Assembly: GCF_023898315.1 (NCBI RefSeq)
Contig: NC_064622.1
Span: 80,911,387-80,975,386 of the forward strand
Length of the DNA: 64,000 nt
Direction: 5' to 3'
Source of the DNA: Schistocerca nitens
Taxonomy: Eukaryota; Arthropoda; Insecta; Orthoptera; Acrididae
This document shows positions 34,689 through 46,208 of the stretch, in pieces. How positions within the stretch are numbered: the first letter of the stretch is position 1; each line of letters opens with the position of its first letter. The notes under the pieces are model-generated. The model was not told where the DNA came from. It saw only the letters and a list, made by a program, of their open reading frames with translations, and made no database searches. The position numbers were made by a program, and so were the translations under genes.

Positions 34689-35711
34689 TCAGTACCCACA
34701 ACAACCACCTCTCGCCGTAATAACGGCCTTGATACGCTTGGGCATTGAGTTGGAGCTTGGATGGGAGTGTACAGGTACAGCTGCCCATGCAGCTTCAACA
34801 CGATACCACAGTTCATCAAGAGTAGTGAATGGCATATTGTGACCAGACAGTTGCTAGGCCACCATTGACCAGACGTTTTGAATTGGTGAGAGATCTGGAG
34901 AATGTGCTGGCCAGGGCAACAGTCGAACATTTTCTGTATCCATAAAGGCCCGTACAGTACCTGCAACATGCGGTCGTGCATTGTCCTGCTGAAATGTAGT
35001 GTTTCGCAGGGATCGAATGAAGGGTAGAGTCACGGGTCGTAACACATCTGAAATGTAACGTCCACTGTTCAAAGTGCCGTCAATGCGAACAAGAGGTGGC
35101 CGATACGTGTAACCAATGGCACCCCATACCACCACACCGGGAGATGCGCCAGTGTGGCGATGACGAATACACGCTTCCAATGTGCGTTCACCGCGATGTC
35201 GCCAAACACGGGTGCGACCATCATGATGCTGTAAACAGAACCTGGATTCATCCGAAAAAATTACGTTTTGCCATTCGTGCATCCAGGTTCGTCGTTGAGT
35301 ACACCATCGCAGGCGCTCCTGACTGTGATGCAGCGTGAAGGGTAACCGCAGCCATGGTCTCCGAGCTGATAGTCCATGCTGCTCCAAACGTCGTCGAACT
35401 GTTCGTGCAGATGGTTGTTGTCTTGCAAACGTCCCCATCTGTTGACTCAGGGATCGAGACGTGGCTGCACGATCCATTACAGCCATGCGGATAAGATGCC
35501 TGTCATCTCGACTGCTAGTGATACGAGGCCGTTGGGATCCAGCATGGCGTTCCGTATTACCCTCCTGAACTCACCGATTCGATATTCTGCTGACAGTCAT
35601 TGGATCTCGACCAACGCGATACTATAAACCGCAATTGCGATAGGCTACAATCCGACCTTTATCAAAGTCGGAAACGTGATGGTACGCATTTCTCTTCCTT
35701 ACACAAGGCAT
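34689..35711 (-). pseudogene. Tc1 transposase (DD34 spacing), inactivated
   Basis: ATG at 35711 to a terminal stop at 34689 spans 1023 nt, the same length as the intact Tc1 gene at 33447. Recognisable pieces are an N-terminal helix-turn-helix region, FSDESRFCL near 35250 (first D), GVVVWGAIGY near 35120, and FQQDNARPHV near 34985 (second D). Next is SPDLSPIQNVW near 34885, where the catalytic glutamate of PIENVW is replaced by glutamine. Second D to that position is 34 residues by count. A stop follows at about 34854 and the N-terminal part is frameshifted near 35490. It cannot encode an active enzyme. Confidence 0.85.
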
Positions 35712-37368
35712 CACAACAACGTTTCCCTAGGCAACGCCGGTCAACTGCTGTTTGTGTGTCAGAAATCGGTTGGAAACTTTCCTCATGTGAGCACGTTTTA
35801 GGTGTCGCGCGCCAACCTTGTGTGAATGCTCTGAAAAGCTAATCATTTGCTTATCACAGCATCTTCTGCCCTTCGGATAAATTTCGCTTCTGTAGCACGT
35901 CACCTTCATGGTGTAGCAATTTTAATATCAAGTAGTGTACTAATCATCGACCAACCACGATCGATCCATCGGTTTCTCAATTTGCTATTTAAGAACAAAA
36001 ACATCATGGAGGAAGTGGGGTGGAGCAACATCCTGTTGATAAATGTAGTTTACGCTGTCGGTCTCCAGCTGTGGCTTGAGCCACTTTTCCAGTATGTCCA
36101 GATTCATGTGGCCTGTAACCGTCTTTTTGCAGGAGAAAAAGGGACCATAAAATTTTGAATCGTGATACTGCAAGAGCACATTAGCTTTTGGTGGATCTCG
36201 AAAGTGCTGCATGATACGTGGGGATTCTCTGTCTCCAGATTCGCACGTTTCATCTGTTCACTCTGACTGTCACAAAACATGTTGCTTCATCACTGAAGAT
36301 GAGTTTCCCACAAAACTCATCCTCTCCCGGAAGCTGTTGCAACTATGTTGAAAATTCGTAGTGCCTTTCTTTGTCTTGAGAGTCAGGACTTGCAGCAATT
36401 GTAAGAGTAACGCTTCAGCATCAATCGTTTCCTCGAGATCTTCTAAACCTTCGGTCGTGGTACATTCAGCTCTCTGCTTGCTCTGTTCGTCGACCTCTGT
36501 GAGCTACGTGCGAAGATCGACCTCTCGCTGTCAAACGTTTCTTCACTCACTGCAGATTTCCCTTGCATAGGCGTCCTGAAGATTTTAATTGTGTGTATCA
36601 TCGCTTAATTGAGTTGTCAATTGGTGGATCTTTGTTGAATTTCGTTCTGAAGTGACGTTTTACTGCTACAGCAGAATAACGCAAATTCATTTCAACCACA
36701 ACGTACTCTCTCTCGGCCCTGTCGCCATCTTGCCTCACTGCTCGCTGCTGCGCTCTCGTGGCAGAATCTGAGATACGGCTGCAACAATACAAAACTTTTT
36801 GTGTTTTTCTATATGAGTGTTAAGTTTTGTGATAATATGTCAATTAATGCAGCTGCAGTGAATTTATGAAATTTGTGCTGCTAGCCAAATACAAAGTGAA
36901 GTTGAAATCTTATGCCTACGGAAAAGTAGCATGCGTATCATCTGACTCACCGATGAAGGAAGAAACTTAAAAGATTGACAATAAGAAAAAGTAACGTGAA
37001 AGGAGATGTAACCTCCCCCTCACTTATCGACTTTAATGACAGTGAAAAATTAAATCGCGTGCACCTAATGGAAATTTGGGAAAAGGAATCGTCACCGAAG
37101 TTAATTTGTCGGTAAAGAGGGAGGAAAATGTTACATCTAAATGAAAGGAAAAATGGAAATGAAATTGGTGGAAATTAATTTTGAGAAAAGGGTAAAATTA
37201 ACAGAGAAAGTAAATGTGCAGTCGTTATGTTAACAATTAATTGGCGTTAATTAGATATTTGAGATTTGGAGAAAATTACGGTCGCCAGTCCTATGGACAA
37301 CTACTATAATAACTGAAAATGAAAGATTAATGCACATATAATTAGCACTAAAAGCGTGGCAACTGAAA

Positions 37369-37886
37369 TGTTCGTCAGGATAGAGGTCAGGAGCGGAGGG
37401 CGTTGTGAAATGAAAAGTAATGAAGTGGCATGGACCCAGTTTATTCCTGTAACGATGATACATTGGTGCCCACGTAGGGCTGAGCAGCCCCAAGAGGGGT
37501 TGCCGTCTGCTCATCAGAGAGGCAGAGGCTAGAGGAGCGACTACTCGGGGCCGAGGTCAGAAGCTAAGAGAGCGCGGAGCTGTTTCCAAGCCGCCCTCGC
37601 CGCTCCCGGACGCGTCCCCACGTGATCACACGATTAGTCTCTGATTGGAGGATTGATTCCGCCAACGCGCCTTGCTAGTAGCGTACCCCCATCAGCACAA
37701 TCAACCCGTGTGACTTGAGTCTGACCGAGGAGCACGTGGCAGGAATGTGCCGACCATGGTCTTCCGGCCAGCACCTTCCACCACAGTATGCCCAGCTGGC
37801 TACCGCCGAACATTATGCATGGAAAATTTATTTAATAAAATTTTGTCGGCAATGATCCCTCTTGGGGGGGGTCTCCTCCCTGCACA
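37369..37886 (-). repeat. 3' LTR of the Gypsy-type element (518 bp)
   Basis: On the minus strand it starts TGTGCAGGGAGG at 37886 and ends CCTGACGAACA at 37369. It is aligned with 48787-49303 along its full length. An AATAAA within AAATAAATTTTCC on the minus strand is a plausible polyadenylation signal. Confidence 0.9.
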
Positions 37887-37887
37887 T

Positions 37888-37902
37888 CCTTTCCCCTTCC
37901 GA
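37888..37902 (-). other. Polypurine tract upstream of the 3' LTR
   Basis: On the minus strand TCGGAAGGGGAAAGG immediately precedes the 3' LTR. It is the expected plus-strand primer site. The same 15 bases recur at 40534-40548. Confidence 0.75.
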
Positions 37903-38530
37903 TGAAGGCTCTCTGGATGAAAATGAATGAGCTTATTCTAAATGATTATTCCATTTAAAAAATATATGATCATTATGAAGGGTCCCAGAAATTAACATAG
38001 TGATATCAATATGTGCAAAAGTTACAAAGTGGCCTGAAGGGCCTGAAGGAAGGCTCCTGAATAACAAACTTGTGAAGTTGGTGCGACGGCAGTGGGGTGG
38101 CGCCATGCTGAGTGTGTGTGTGTCGGCGGTATCAGTGGTGGTGGGTACCCAGGCGATGATGAGGGGCACCGGAGCACAGCACACTGAAACACGCCACCCT
38201 CGTGGGGGTGAGAGAATGCTCCCAGGCCTAACAGTCACAAGGGGGTTTTTCCCCGTAATATTACTTTGAGTTCTTAAATCTAGGATTACAATGGTAATTG
38301 CCCAAGTGGGTGAATGAGAGCATTACAAAATGATAAAAATTTAAAGACAAAACAAAATGACTTACATGAGGGTTAAGACTCGACAGTTAAATTGTGATTC
38401 AATAGACTTTACATAGAAATACAAATCCATTACAAAATTAGTTCATTGACCTGACACCTAGACTACAACTTAATTCTAAGGGGGGGGGGGGGTCATGCCT
38501 GATCGCATGCACCAAGGTTGGCAGGTAGTT
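37903..38530. other. Gypsy 3' untranslated stretch
   Basis: Non-coding by eye, between the env-like ORF and the 3' LTR. It contains a GC-rich part (38030-38240) and a G13 run at 38480-38492. Confidence 0.5.
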
Positions 38531-39484
38531 TCAGGTGTGATATTCACCTTCAGGTTTTGGTGGTGGTACTACTTCTCGGAAGGAAGTGAAACATTTGCAA
38601 AACCCTCTTTTACAGAGTATCCAGGATACTATAATCAGAATCATTACAATGACGATTACCGAACCAGCGCTGTGTAATACAACGGTGGTTAATCGCTTGG
38701 TTTGGTGCCAATCAGCAATATGTGAGGCCACTCGGTCAAGAGCAACTTGGTTGTGTTCCTGGGTAAGGAGATGATTGATCGATTGTAGTAGATCTGAATC
38801 ATTGGTATTCGGTAAATTCTTTAGCTTCTCATGGTGATGGAGTTTAAAAGAGAGTTCAGGAAGGTATAAGGTAAATGTGGGAATGGTGACATGAAAGGTG
38901 GAGTGCAATTGAGCTGATATCCTCATAGAAGCAGCGTATACGTCACATCTTGAACTATTATACACTAGGCCACTATTATTCAGTGTTACCCGGTACGATT
39001 CAGTCTCTGACATTGAACAGTGGCACACTAGGGTGGCGGTGACAGCCTGTGGAACAGCGAACAGAAAACTGTTGCCAACTGGCTGAATTATTGGTTGACG
39101 AAGTGAGACTAGAACACGAAGACATGGAGGTGTAGTAGTTTCAGCTAAAAACAGTGACATCTCGCACTCAGTAGTGTTAGTGTGTAAAATTAGCGTGGAG
39201 CATAAGTAATGTGTTGTATGGAAGCAACTGGATAGTTCAGCGCGAGAGAGAGTGGCGTGAGTTTGTCGATCCCGACTAACTATTAAAAATTCTTGAGTCT
39301 GCCAAACAACATGGTAGTGAAGGGTAGCCCAAGAGACTGGAAAAGTGTATATTTGATAGCACTCGTATTCGAAATTTGCGCACGTGATTGGCAACCTCAT
39401 TCGCATCCGAATACCGTCCGAATTACGGGTAAGTCGGACGTCCAACGCAGCATAGTAAAAGGGGAGGTTGCTTTCAGCTTCCAA
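38531..39484 (-). pseudogene. Env-like ORF of the Gypsy-type element
   Basis: A 317-codon frame at the position of a third ORF, with no ATG at its 5' end: 39484 is a TTG, and the frame is open upstream to about 39556. The product is Cys-rich with several N-glycosylation sequons (for example NTT near 103, NSS near 176). It has one strong hydrophobic segment at about residues 267-290 (SVIVIVMILIIVSWIL), followed by a short Cys- and Lys-containing tail, as in a type I membrane glycoprotein. Errantivirus-type Gypsy elements carry such an env. No fusion peptide or cleavage site was identified with confidence, and the N-terminal half is missing or out of frame. An AG preceded by pyrimidines near 39510 could be a splice acceptor. 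Confidence 0.6.
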
Positions 39485-41359
39485 TGTTGATAACGGTCGA
39501 CTGCGAGAGAAAGTATTAGTGACCCTACAAGTAAAAATTTCCTGGCTTACTTGATGAGTAATTCAGAGATGACAGAGGGGGTACAACGTTGTAGCAACAA
39601 TTACTCGGCAAGTAGCAACGATGGACCAGTTCAGTCACGCTTACTGATGAAGAAGGCCACGAAGTAGAATCACGGCAGGCAACCAACAGTTTGGCAGCCG
39701 TGGGGGTAGCAAGGCGCCAAGACAATGGTGTAATTCAACACTGAGTATCCGCTGATCAATCACGCGTCAGCAAAAAAGACGCTGAACGCGGAGGCAGTAC
39801 TACGCAGCGCAGACTAAGCGTAACTCGCTGGAGAAAATTTTTCAACCTGCTATGGGACGAAGGCCAAGGGTCGTTAATTAATTTGAGATTTTGTATGAAG
39901 AAAGTTTTTTTTTAAGTGAATAAAATGAGAAGGAATCCTGTGATCGCGGTGTAAACCTGCACAGCCTAGGCACCTCCCACGCATTGGCCACTACGCAGGG
40001 GCTCCCACCCCGCTAAGGCTCGACACGGCGAGACAGGTGAAGTACTTCATAAATTTCAGAAATAATATTGAGTGGTTTTTCAGCTGTAGAAAACCCGAAT
40101 GAGGGTAGGACAACTCAAGTTAACTCAATAATCAAATGATCTTTACTTACAGAAGTGGTCAATAGAGAGATTAACTCTACTGAAGTCGGAAATGATTGTT
40201 AGCAAGAGCGAGTCTGTTGCTCGTGAATGCAGAGGCTGGGCGTGAAGCAGTGGAGGCGGCGCAGCGCAGCTTTATCAGCGCTGAGCCGGCAGAGTGCTGA
40301 GCTCAGATAACAGCGTCGGAGAGCGCTAGTGGCTCTGCGTCCGAGACTAAGACATTGTAAGTGCAACTTAAAAGTAACAATTTATTGCAAAGCAATAATA
40401 AACGAATAGCTGATGTCACAAAGATGTTTGATTCCATTTTAACACAACAACTTAAGTGTTCAACAGGTAAATTGATTACGTTGTTGATTAAAAGAAACTG
40501 CTACTGAACATAACGTACATACGTACGTACTTCCCTTTCCCCTTCCGAAGAGCGGAGGGCATAAACGATAAAAGCCTTGTTCATGTACTTAGTACATGAC
40601 AATAGGGGTTTGGTAACATCAACAAGTTACACCAAGGTAGTGTGGATATGAACAGTGTGAGTGTGTTGTAAGTTGTTATTGGGCGTATGAAGTGTTGTGT
40701 AAATGTGTGACTAATGGTAGCTGATGGCGGATACGAATTGATGGCCAATAGGTGCTATCAGAGATACTTCCAGTCGAGAAACAATGAAAATTAAAAGGGA
40801 ATACCGAATATAACACAAAAATAACGTATAACCATAAAGTGTGCTAACATTAATCATAACTATAAATTGATAACAATAAAACATGACATTGAAGTAATAA
40901 TAATTGACAAGAAATAAAATAAAGGGAATATTTCCCGAACATAAACTTCCGAATCGGATACGAAATCCGTCAGGGGATGTTGTTTTTTTAGTCGGTTGAC
41001 GAAGTGCATAAGGGACTACGTCAGTAGAATCCGACAGTGTGTGTATATAACAACATTGTTCTTAAAAGTGCAGTTTGCACTGTCAGATGGTGAAAAGCAA
41101 CGAATCCGTTCAGCAACGGAAAAGGCTGCCATTTGGGGAACGGTATCTGAATCTTTGGCAGAATCCGATGATTTTGCAATGGAATTGCCATGTAGAAGAA
41201 AGTGGCGTTGTATAAAATGTAATAAAAGAGCGTCTGGGGCTCAGTTCATTTGTTGTTGAGTGCCAAATGCGTAGTGTGAGAGCAAATTGTCTCACGGTAA
41301 TTGATGTATGAATTGTTTTGTGGTCAACCGAGGAGCCTAGGATTCGGTACAAGCTCGCG

Positions 41360-41665
41360 GTGCAAATGAGCTACCTGCGAGTGACTCGACTAATAAGTTC
41401 AGCAGCGCATTAGTGCAATCTGCAGACTTGGATTGATGATTATATAATTTGCAGGGCAATGGAGCAACCTGCGGACAGTGCTAAGGCAACCTGTATAATA
41501 ATTGAAGGGTAGGCAGTGCATTGGAGCTATCTGCGATACCGTGGTTCAGCGGGCCTGAGGGCGTCCGTCTGACTTAATAAGAATTAGTGTAGGCACATGG
41601 GTTTCCTGCGATACATGGAATAAAAGTATCAGCGGCGTTATTAGCGACCTGCTGTACTAGGAAAA
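41360..41665. repeat. Degenerate repeats of a GTGCAATGGAGCTACCTGC-like unit
   Basis: Five or six diverged occurrences (for example GTGCAAATGAGCTACCTGC at about 41360, GGGCAATGGAGCAACCTGC near 41454, GTGCATTGGAGCTATCTGC near 41516) are spaced roughly 40-80 bp apart. This is seen by eye only. The intervening sequence is not conserved. Confidence 0.45.
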
Positions 41666-42281
41666 TGTCGACTGTTCAAGCAATAAAAATAGCTCTGAAG
41701 CTAGAATAGTATACATGCATAAATAGCGTCACTTTTTGTGCGCGCAGTACATAACACTACATAAAATGAAAATCATGAACTATAAATCACTAGCGCTAGC
41801 ATAATGACATAATTAAACACAATGACATATATTGACAGGAAAATAAAAACACAATGATGTATAACAATAACGCTGTAAGTAGTCGGAACGCTCAACGTTA
41901 ACATGTAACACTGGCCACCTGGGGCTGGCTGCTAGGCTGCGTGTGTGTTAGTTTTAAAACTGACGATAAGAAATTGAACTGAAAGGACAACTAGGCACAG
42001 TTCCCGTAGCGCTTACATCACCGGCTAATTAGAGGCAAAGTACGTATCTCACAATGGATCATCGGCCGATATTTTGGGGCAAGACTGCAACAAGGGAGAG
42101 CAATATCTCGGTGTAAGTGGGTGGTAAGATTAAAAGACCGGTACTGTCGGAAGAGGGTACCTAACATGTTGTAGGGGCCTCCTCTTCGACAGAAGAAGGA
42201 AAACAGGATAGAACAATGACCACGGCGGTAGAGTAAAATAAATGGGGAGGGCAAAAATAACTGCGTAGCAACTAAGGAACA

Positions 42282-42479
42282 GCCGGCCGGAGTGGCCGAG
42301 CGGTTCTAGGCGCTACAGTCTGGAACCGCGCGACCGCTACGGTCGCAGGTTCGAATCCTGCCTCGGGAATGGATGTGTGTGACGTTCTTAGGTTAGTTAG
42401 GTTTAAGTAGTTCTAGGGGACTTATGACCTCAGCAGTTGAGTCCCATAGTGCTCAGAGCCATTTGAACCATTTTGAACC
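42282..42479 (+). mobile_element. tRNA-derived SINE (family 3), plus orientation
   Basis: The head GGCCGGAGTGGCCGAGCGGT (A-box region) followed by GGTTCGAATCC (B box) resembles a type II tRNA with a long variable arm. The body includes TTAGGTTAGTTAGGTTTAAG and the end repeats TTTGAACCATTTTGAACC. The duplication AAGGAACA lies at 42274-42281 and 42480-42487. I recall this SINE type as abundant in Schistocerca-like sequence. It is inserted in the non-coding part of the Gypsy-type element, so it postdates it. Another copy is at 54884-55085. Confidence 0.88.
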
Positions 42480-43809
42480 AAGGAACAAATGCCCACCGAT
42501 ATACGGCAGCCCGGACGATTGGTCGTTTGTGCCTCGTCAGTAGCGTGAAAAACCCGTGGCACTGCATTGGTTTGCCCATATTTGGCCTTGTCCAAGGAAT
42601 ATAACGTTAAATGTCCTCATAGTTCGATGTGTAAGAGGGTTAGGGCTGTAGTTTGTAGCTTATACAATGAATCAAAGCAGTAGTGAAACTTCACTTATAG
42701 GATTGGCAGACTAAGGTATGCAGAATAATGTAAATCGTTAAGAACTTCGTGTGATTTATCCAGCTAATGTGAAACAAAACAAGGAAAATAATTTAAACAA
42801 TGAATCACATCTACTTAATATTTATGTTAAGATTTATTGGGATGTTTGAATGAATTTTGTTTGCCGTGTCTTCCGGCTGCATGAAAGAAGCCAGCTTGGA
42901 GCTGTTAGCGAGCGCGCAGCGCACGCGTAGGTGCGGAGTAGGCACCGGCACGTCAGCGGTTATGTGAGACGGCGTGTAGCCGCGAGAGACCGGCCGCTAC
43001 TGCAGCGACAAATATCACGCGCTTAGTGTGTACCAGAAATAACGATGAATTAGAAATTGCTAATTATCTAGAATAAGAGTTTTTTAAAAAGGCTGTTAGT
43101 TATATAAAATGATGGTAAGTGCATTGTAGTCTGTCATACACAGAGGATAGGGCAGTAATTTGCGGTTTGTTTTTGTAACTACTCGGACGCGCCGCGTGTT
43201 GAGACGCTGGAGGCGGCAGCGCATGTGGTGATAAGGAGATGGGACAGCGCTGAAGAGAGGAGGGGAGGCGACAGCTGATGTGTTGCCCCGTCAACAGCTG
43301 GTCCCGTAAACAAAGCGTACGAGGCGTATGCATTTCAAGTCCTGGCTTTATCTGTTCCGATTACTTACGATTAGCTGCAGCAAATACAGAACTACGACAG
43401 ATAGTACAATACACTGGACGTCAACGTAACAAGTATTAAGAAAAGCTCGGAGTAAAAATACTCCACATGTACTGGTTTGTCAAATAGATGGCAATAGAGG
43501 GCATTGAAGAATATTATTCGGAGTTAGCAGCCGCGGTACTGCCAACACCAAGTGTAATGGTTGCATTTGAAGCAAGTCAGTTGCGCGACGCCTAATGCGT
43601 GGCATTGCTTGCAAAACATAAAACATAATCATACATATAAAAACGAGCAAAAATACATGACAGGACTGGAAATTGACAATTGAGAATGGCTGGGAACTCC
43701 GTGGTGACCAGGCACGTCTTGCTTCCAAGTCCCTGGAGAAAATGACTTAAACTAAGCTGCAATAAAATATAACATAAACCTCTAATTAGGCGTGATTAAT
43801 CACGCGACC

Positions 43810-45438
43810 TCAACCCATAAGGGTGTCGATTCCGCAAAAGGTATCTACAACCCTGTGGAGGTAATCTCCTCCGTTTCTTCTTTTGTCTTTAGGTGGAGGT
43901 GACACAGGCGGATCGGGGGCTGCGACCTGTTGTGGTGACACAGCGCTACCGTGGTAAGGTTGCAGGCGGTCAAAGTGCACTATCACCGTACGATCGGTTA
44001 ATTGCAGTTCTGCATTGACTGGTGAGGTCAACCGTACAATCCGATACGGGCCTTCAAAGCGGGGAGAGAACTTTTTAGCTCGTCCCTTTTTGATTGTCGG
44101 GTTCCGTAGTAACACTAAATCACATGTTTGATAAGTCGGTAAAACAGCATTTTTGTTCTGCCTGTGCAGCTGTTTATTAGTAGCTTTGATATTATTCCTC
44201 TTTACCTTATACCACATCGCTTTTAGCCGGCGGGCTAAACCTTTTACTTCCTTTATTTCTACACCTTGAGGTAGTTTGTCTATTTCGAACGGCGAATTCA
44301 TCGGCCGTCCAAACACAGCTTCGTAAGGGGTATACCCCGTGGATTCATGTATTCGGGTGTTGTATGCAGAAGAAATATACGGTACATATCTGTCCCAATC
44401 AGTGTGCGTTTTTGCAACATAATAGGATAACATTTTACAAATTGTACGGTGTACGCGTTCAACGCGACCGTTGGCTTTAGGATGGAAGGAAGTTGTACGC
44501 CATTTTTTAATTCTTAGCAATTTACAAACTTGTACAAATAAAGCAGACATGAAATTGGTTCCTTGATCCATTAAAATGGCATCAGGACTTCCAAAAGGTA
44601 GTATCACACGATTTACAAACTCTCTCGCCACAGTTTCAGCTGTCATGTCGGGGAGGGGAACCAAAATTAGATAACGTGAAAAGTGATCAATAAGAGACAA
44701 AATGTATTTGTTACCTTGTTGCGACTGTGGAAAAGGACCTTGGAAATCTAAAGCAAGAATTTCGAAGGGTGAAGATGCCTGAGGAAGTGTTTGCAGCGGC
44801 ACTCGCGGATGCCTATTTTGTGCTCGTTGTGCACACGGCAGACAAGATTTTACATACCTGTCCACGTCACGTTGTCGGTATTGCCACCAATAACGCTTCG
44901 CAATTCAAGCGTTCGTAGCGCGTTTTCCGCTGTGACATTCTTGGATTGTATCATGGCATTGCCGTATTATACGTTGCTGCAAGCATTCCGGTATTACCAA
45001 ACGATTTCCATGGAGAGTTCTTCGATACAAAAGGTCGTCTATTACTTCAAATTCTGGCAAGGTGGCGTATCTTTGACATTGAACGTCCACCTGCTGTGCT
45101 TCTTTTAACTCTTCAATTGATACCTCATCTGATTGAATGACACGCACTTTTCTATTTAACGCATCAGCATTTTGATGCAACCGACCAGGCTTGTGCCGAA
45201 CTTCAAAATCATATTCTGACAGTTTCATGGCCCAGCGCATAAGTTTGCTGCTAGGGTCTTTAAGATTCAATAACCACTGCAGAGCAGAGTGATCGGTAAG
45301 AACTGTAAACTTGCGACCATAAAGGTAACATCTAAAATAATTAATTCCAAAAAGAAGGGCACTTGGCTTAGGACACATCCTACAGCAAAGATGCGTCACA
45401 AGATAAAATAAAAGGTTCAGCGAAGTCTGCGTAAACAA
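43810..45438 (-). pseudogene. Gypsy RNase H and integrase
   Basis: 45438-44905 contains FTVLTDHSALQWLL and HKPGRLHQNADAL (RNase H), then the start of the integrase zinc domain (ECHSGKRAT). A TGA at about 44905 interrupts it. From 44865 the same frame continues with CLPC, completing the zinc-binding part. The catalytic core has LDFQGP (D40), MDQGTNF (D100) and NGRVERVHR (E136), giving DD35E spacing. A GPYRI-type C-terminal domain and a Pro-rich tail end at 43810. Integrase joins cDNA to chromosomal DNA. The single in-frame stop is the visible lesion here, beyond the frame change from RT. Confidence 0.88.
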
Positions 45439-46132
45439 GTAGAGGTGAACTAGTTAAAATAGTTTTCACTGTTTGAAAGGCGGTCGAACATTCATCCGTC
45501 CAAACAAAAGGAGTATCCTTTTTTAACAATTTAGTAAGTGGTTTGGTAATAGCAGCATAATCTTTAACAAAACGGCGGTAATAATTTGCAAGGCCAAGGA
45601 AGGATTGTAATTCCTTTAAATTTGTTGGAATAGGAAAAGTGTCTACTGCTTCAGTTAATCGTGGATCTGGCTTGACTCCGCTGGAACTGATGACATGACC
45701 TAAATACTGCACTTGTGATTGAGCAAAAGAACATTTTTCTAATTTTAAGCTTAAATTAGCATTTTGCAAGCACAACAGTACACTGCGTAGATGTTCAGCA
45801 TGTTCAGCAATGGATTTTGAAAATATAATTATATCATCAAGATACACAAGGCACATAGTAGGTTTCAGCCCGCGTAATAGCAGATCTGCAAACCGCTGAA
45901 AGGTTGCTGGCGCGTTGCGAAGCCCGAAAGGCATCCTTAAGAATTCATATAAGCCACCAGGAACTACAAAAGCTGTCTTAGCTCGATCTTGAGGAGCAAT
46001 TGGAATTTGATGATACCCACTGCGCATGTCTAACGTTGTGAAGTACCGGCAATTGCCAAGACGATCGAGTGTTTCATCGATCCGGGGTAATGGATAATGA
46101 TGTGGAGTAGTAACTTTGTTTACTGCTCGCAT
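45380..46132 (-). pseudogene. Gypsy reverse transcriptase
   Basis: The segment shows RIDETLDRL, LDMRSGYHQI (catalytic Asp near residue 35), PGGLYEFLRMPFGLRNAP, and VYLDDIIIFS (catalytic YLDD at residues 97-100). QYLGHVIS and LQSFLGLANYYRRF follow in the thumb and connection. It ends with SCDASLL, the first RNase H aspartate, directly before a stop. The beginning (about 46133-46200, including VDMRAV-type sequence) is in another frame. The catalytic residues survive, but the frame is severed on both sides. Confidence 0.9.
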
Positions 46133-46208
46133 GTCTACACAGAGACGATAGGATTTTTCTCCGTCTATAGATTTCTTTGGAACGACTACAATTGGGCTAG
46201 ATCACGCA

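Larger units (their letters stand above)
33130..35937 (-). mobile_element. Tc1 element (outer), complete ends, TA duplication
   Basis: The left end is CACTATTGGCCATTAAAATT at 33130 and onward. The right end is AATTTTAATATCAAGTAGTG ending at 35937. They are inverse over the AGCAATTTTAAT core and flanked by TA (33128-33129 and 35938-35939). Without the inner element at 33203-34624 it is about 1.38 kb. The TIR and coding sequence match what I recall of a very widespread arthropod Tc1 family. Its transposase (34689-35711, minus) is inactivated. Confidence 0.85.
32905..36800 (-). pseudogene. Mariner-type transposase split by nested Tc1 elements
   Basis: On the minus strand the N-terminal part (about 36790-36600) reads FRTKFNKDP, a DUF4817-like helix-turn-helix region. 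FSDEATC lies near 36280 (first D), FRDPPKANVLLQ near 36200, and QQDVAPPHF near 36020 (second D). RNRWIDRGW near 35955 directly precedes a TA, where a Tc1 element (33130-35937) begins. Beyond it the reading resumes near 33120 with VWGYVKDSL and ends at 32905 with GGQHMEHF, equivalent to GGHIEHL in the mariner at 2911. Stops and frameshifts are frequent. No TIRs were matched for this copy. Confidence 0.7.
39560..43809. other. 4.2-kb stretch between integrase and env-like ORF, mostly unexplained
   Basis: No protein motif was found on either strand. It holds GC-rich blocks at about 39940-40340 and 42890-43010, and a SINE at 42282-42479. It also holds diverged short repeats at 41360-41665, a near-palindrome TCATGTACTTAGTACATGA at 40581-40599, and a second copy of the polypurine-tract sequence at 40534-40548. 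It may represent additional insertions whose borders I could not define. Confidence 0.5.

Noticed and set aside
40581..40599. Near-perfect palindrome TCATGTACTTAGTACATGA as an operator or origin
   Set aside because: A short isolated palindrome is expected by chance in 64 kb of AT-rich DNA, and nothing around it supports a function.
41360..41665. CRISPR-like repeat array
   Set aside because: The repeats are diverged and irregularly spaced inside a eukaryotic retrotransposon. No cas genes or conserved direct repeat.
42282..42370. Possible tRNA gene with intact A and B boxes (also near 8790, 14330, 28690, 55060 on the minus strand)
   Set aside because: Each is the head of a SINE with a non-tRNA body, a tail and target duplications. 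The cloverleaf acceptor stem does not close.
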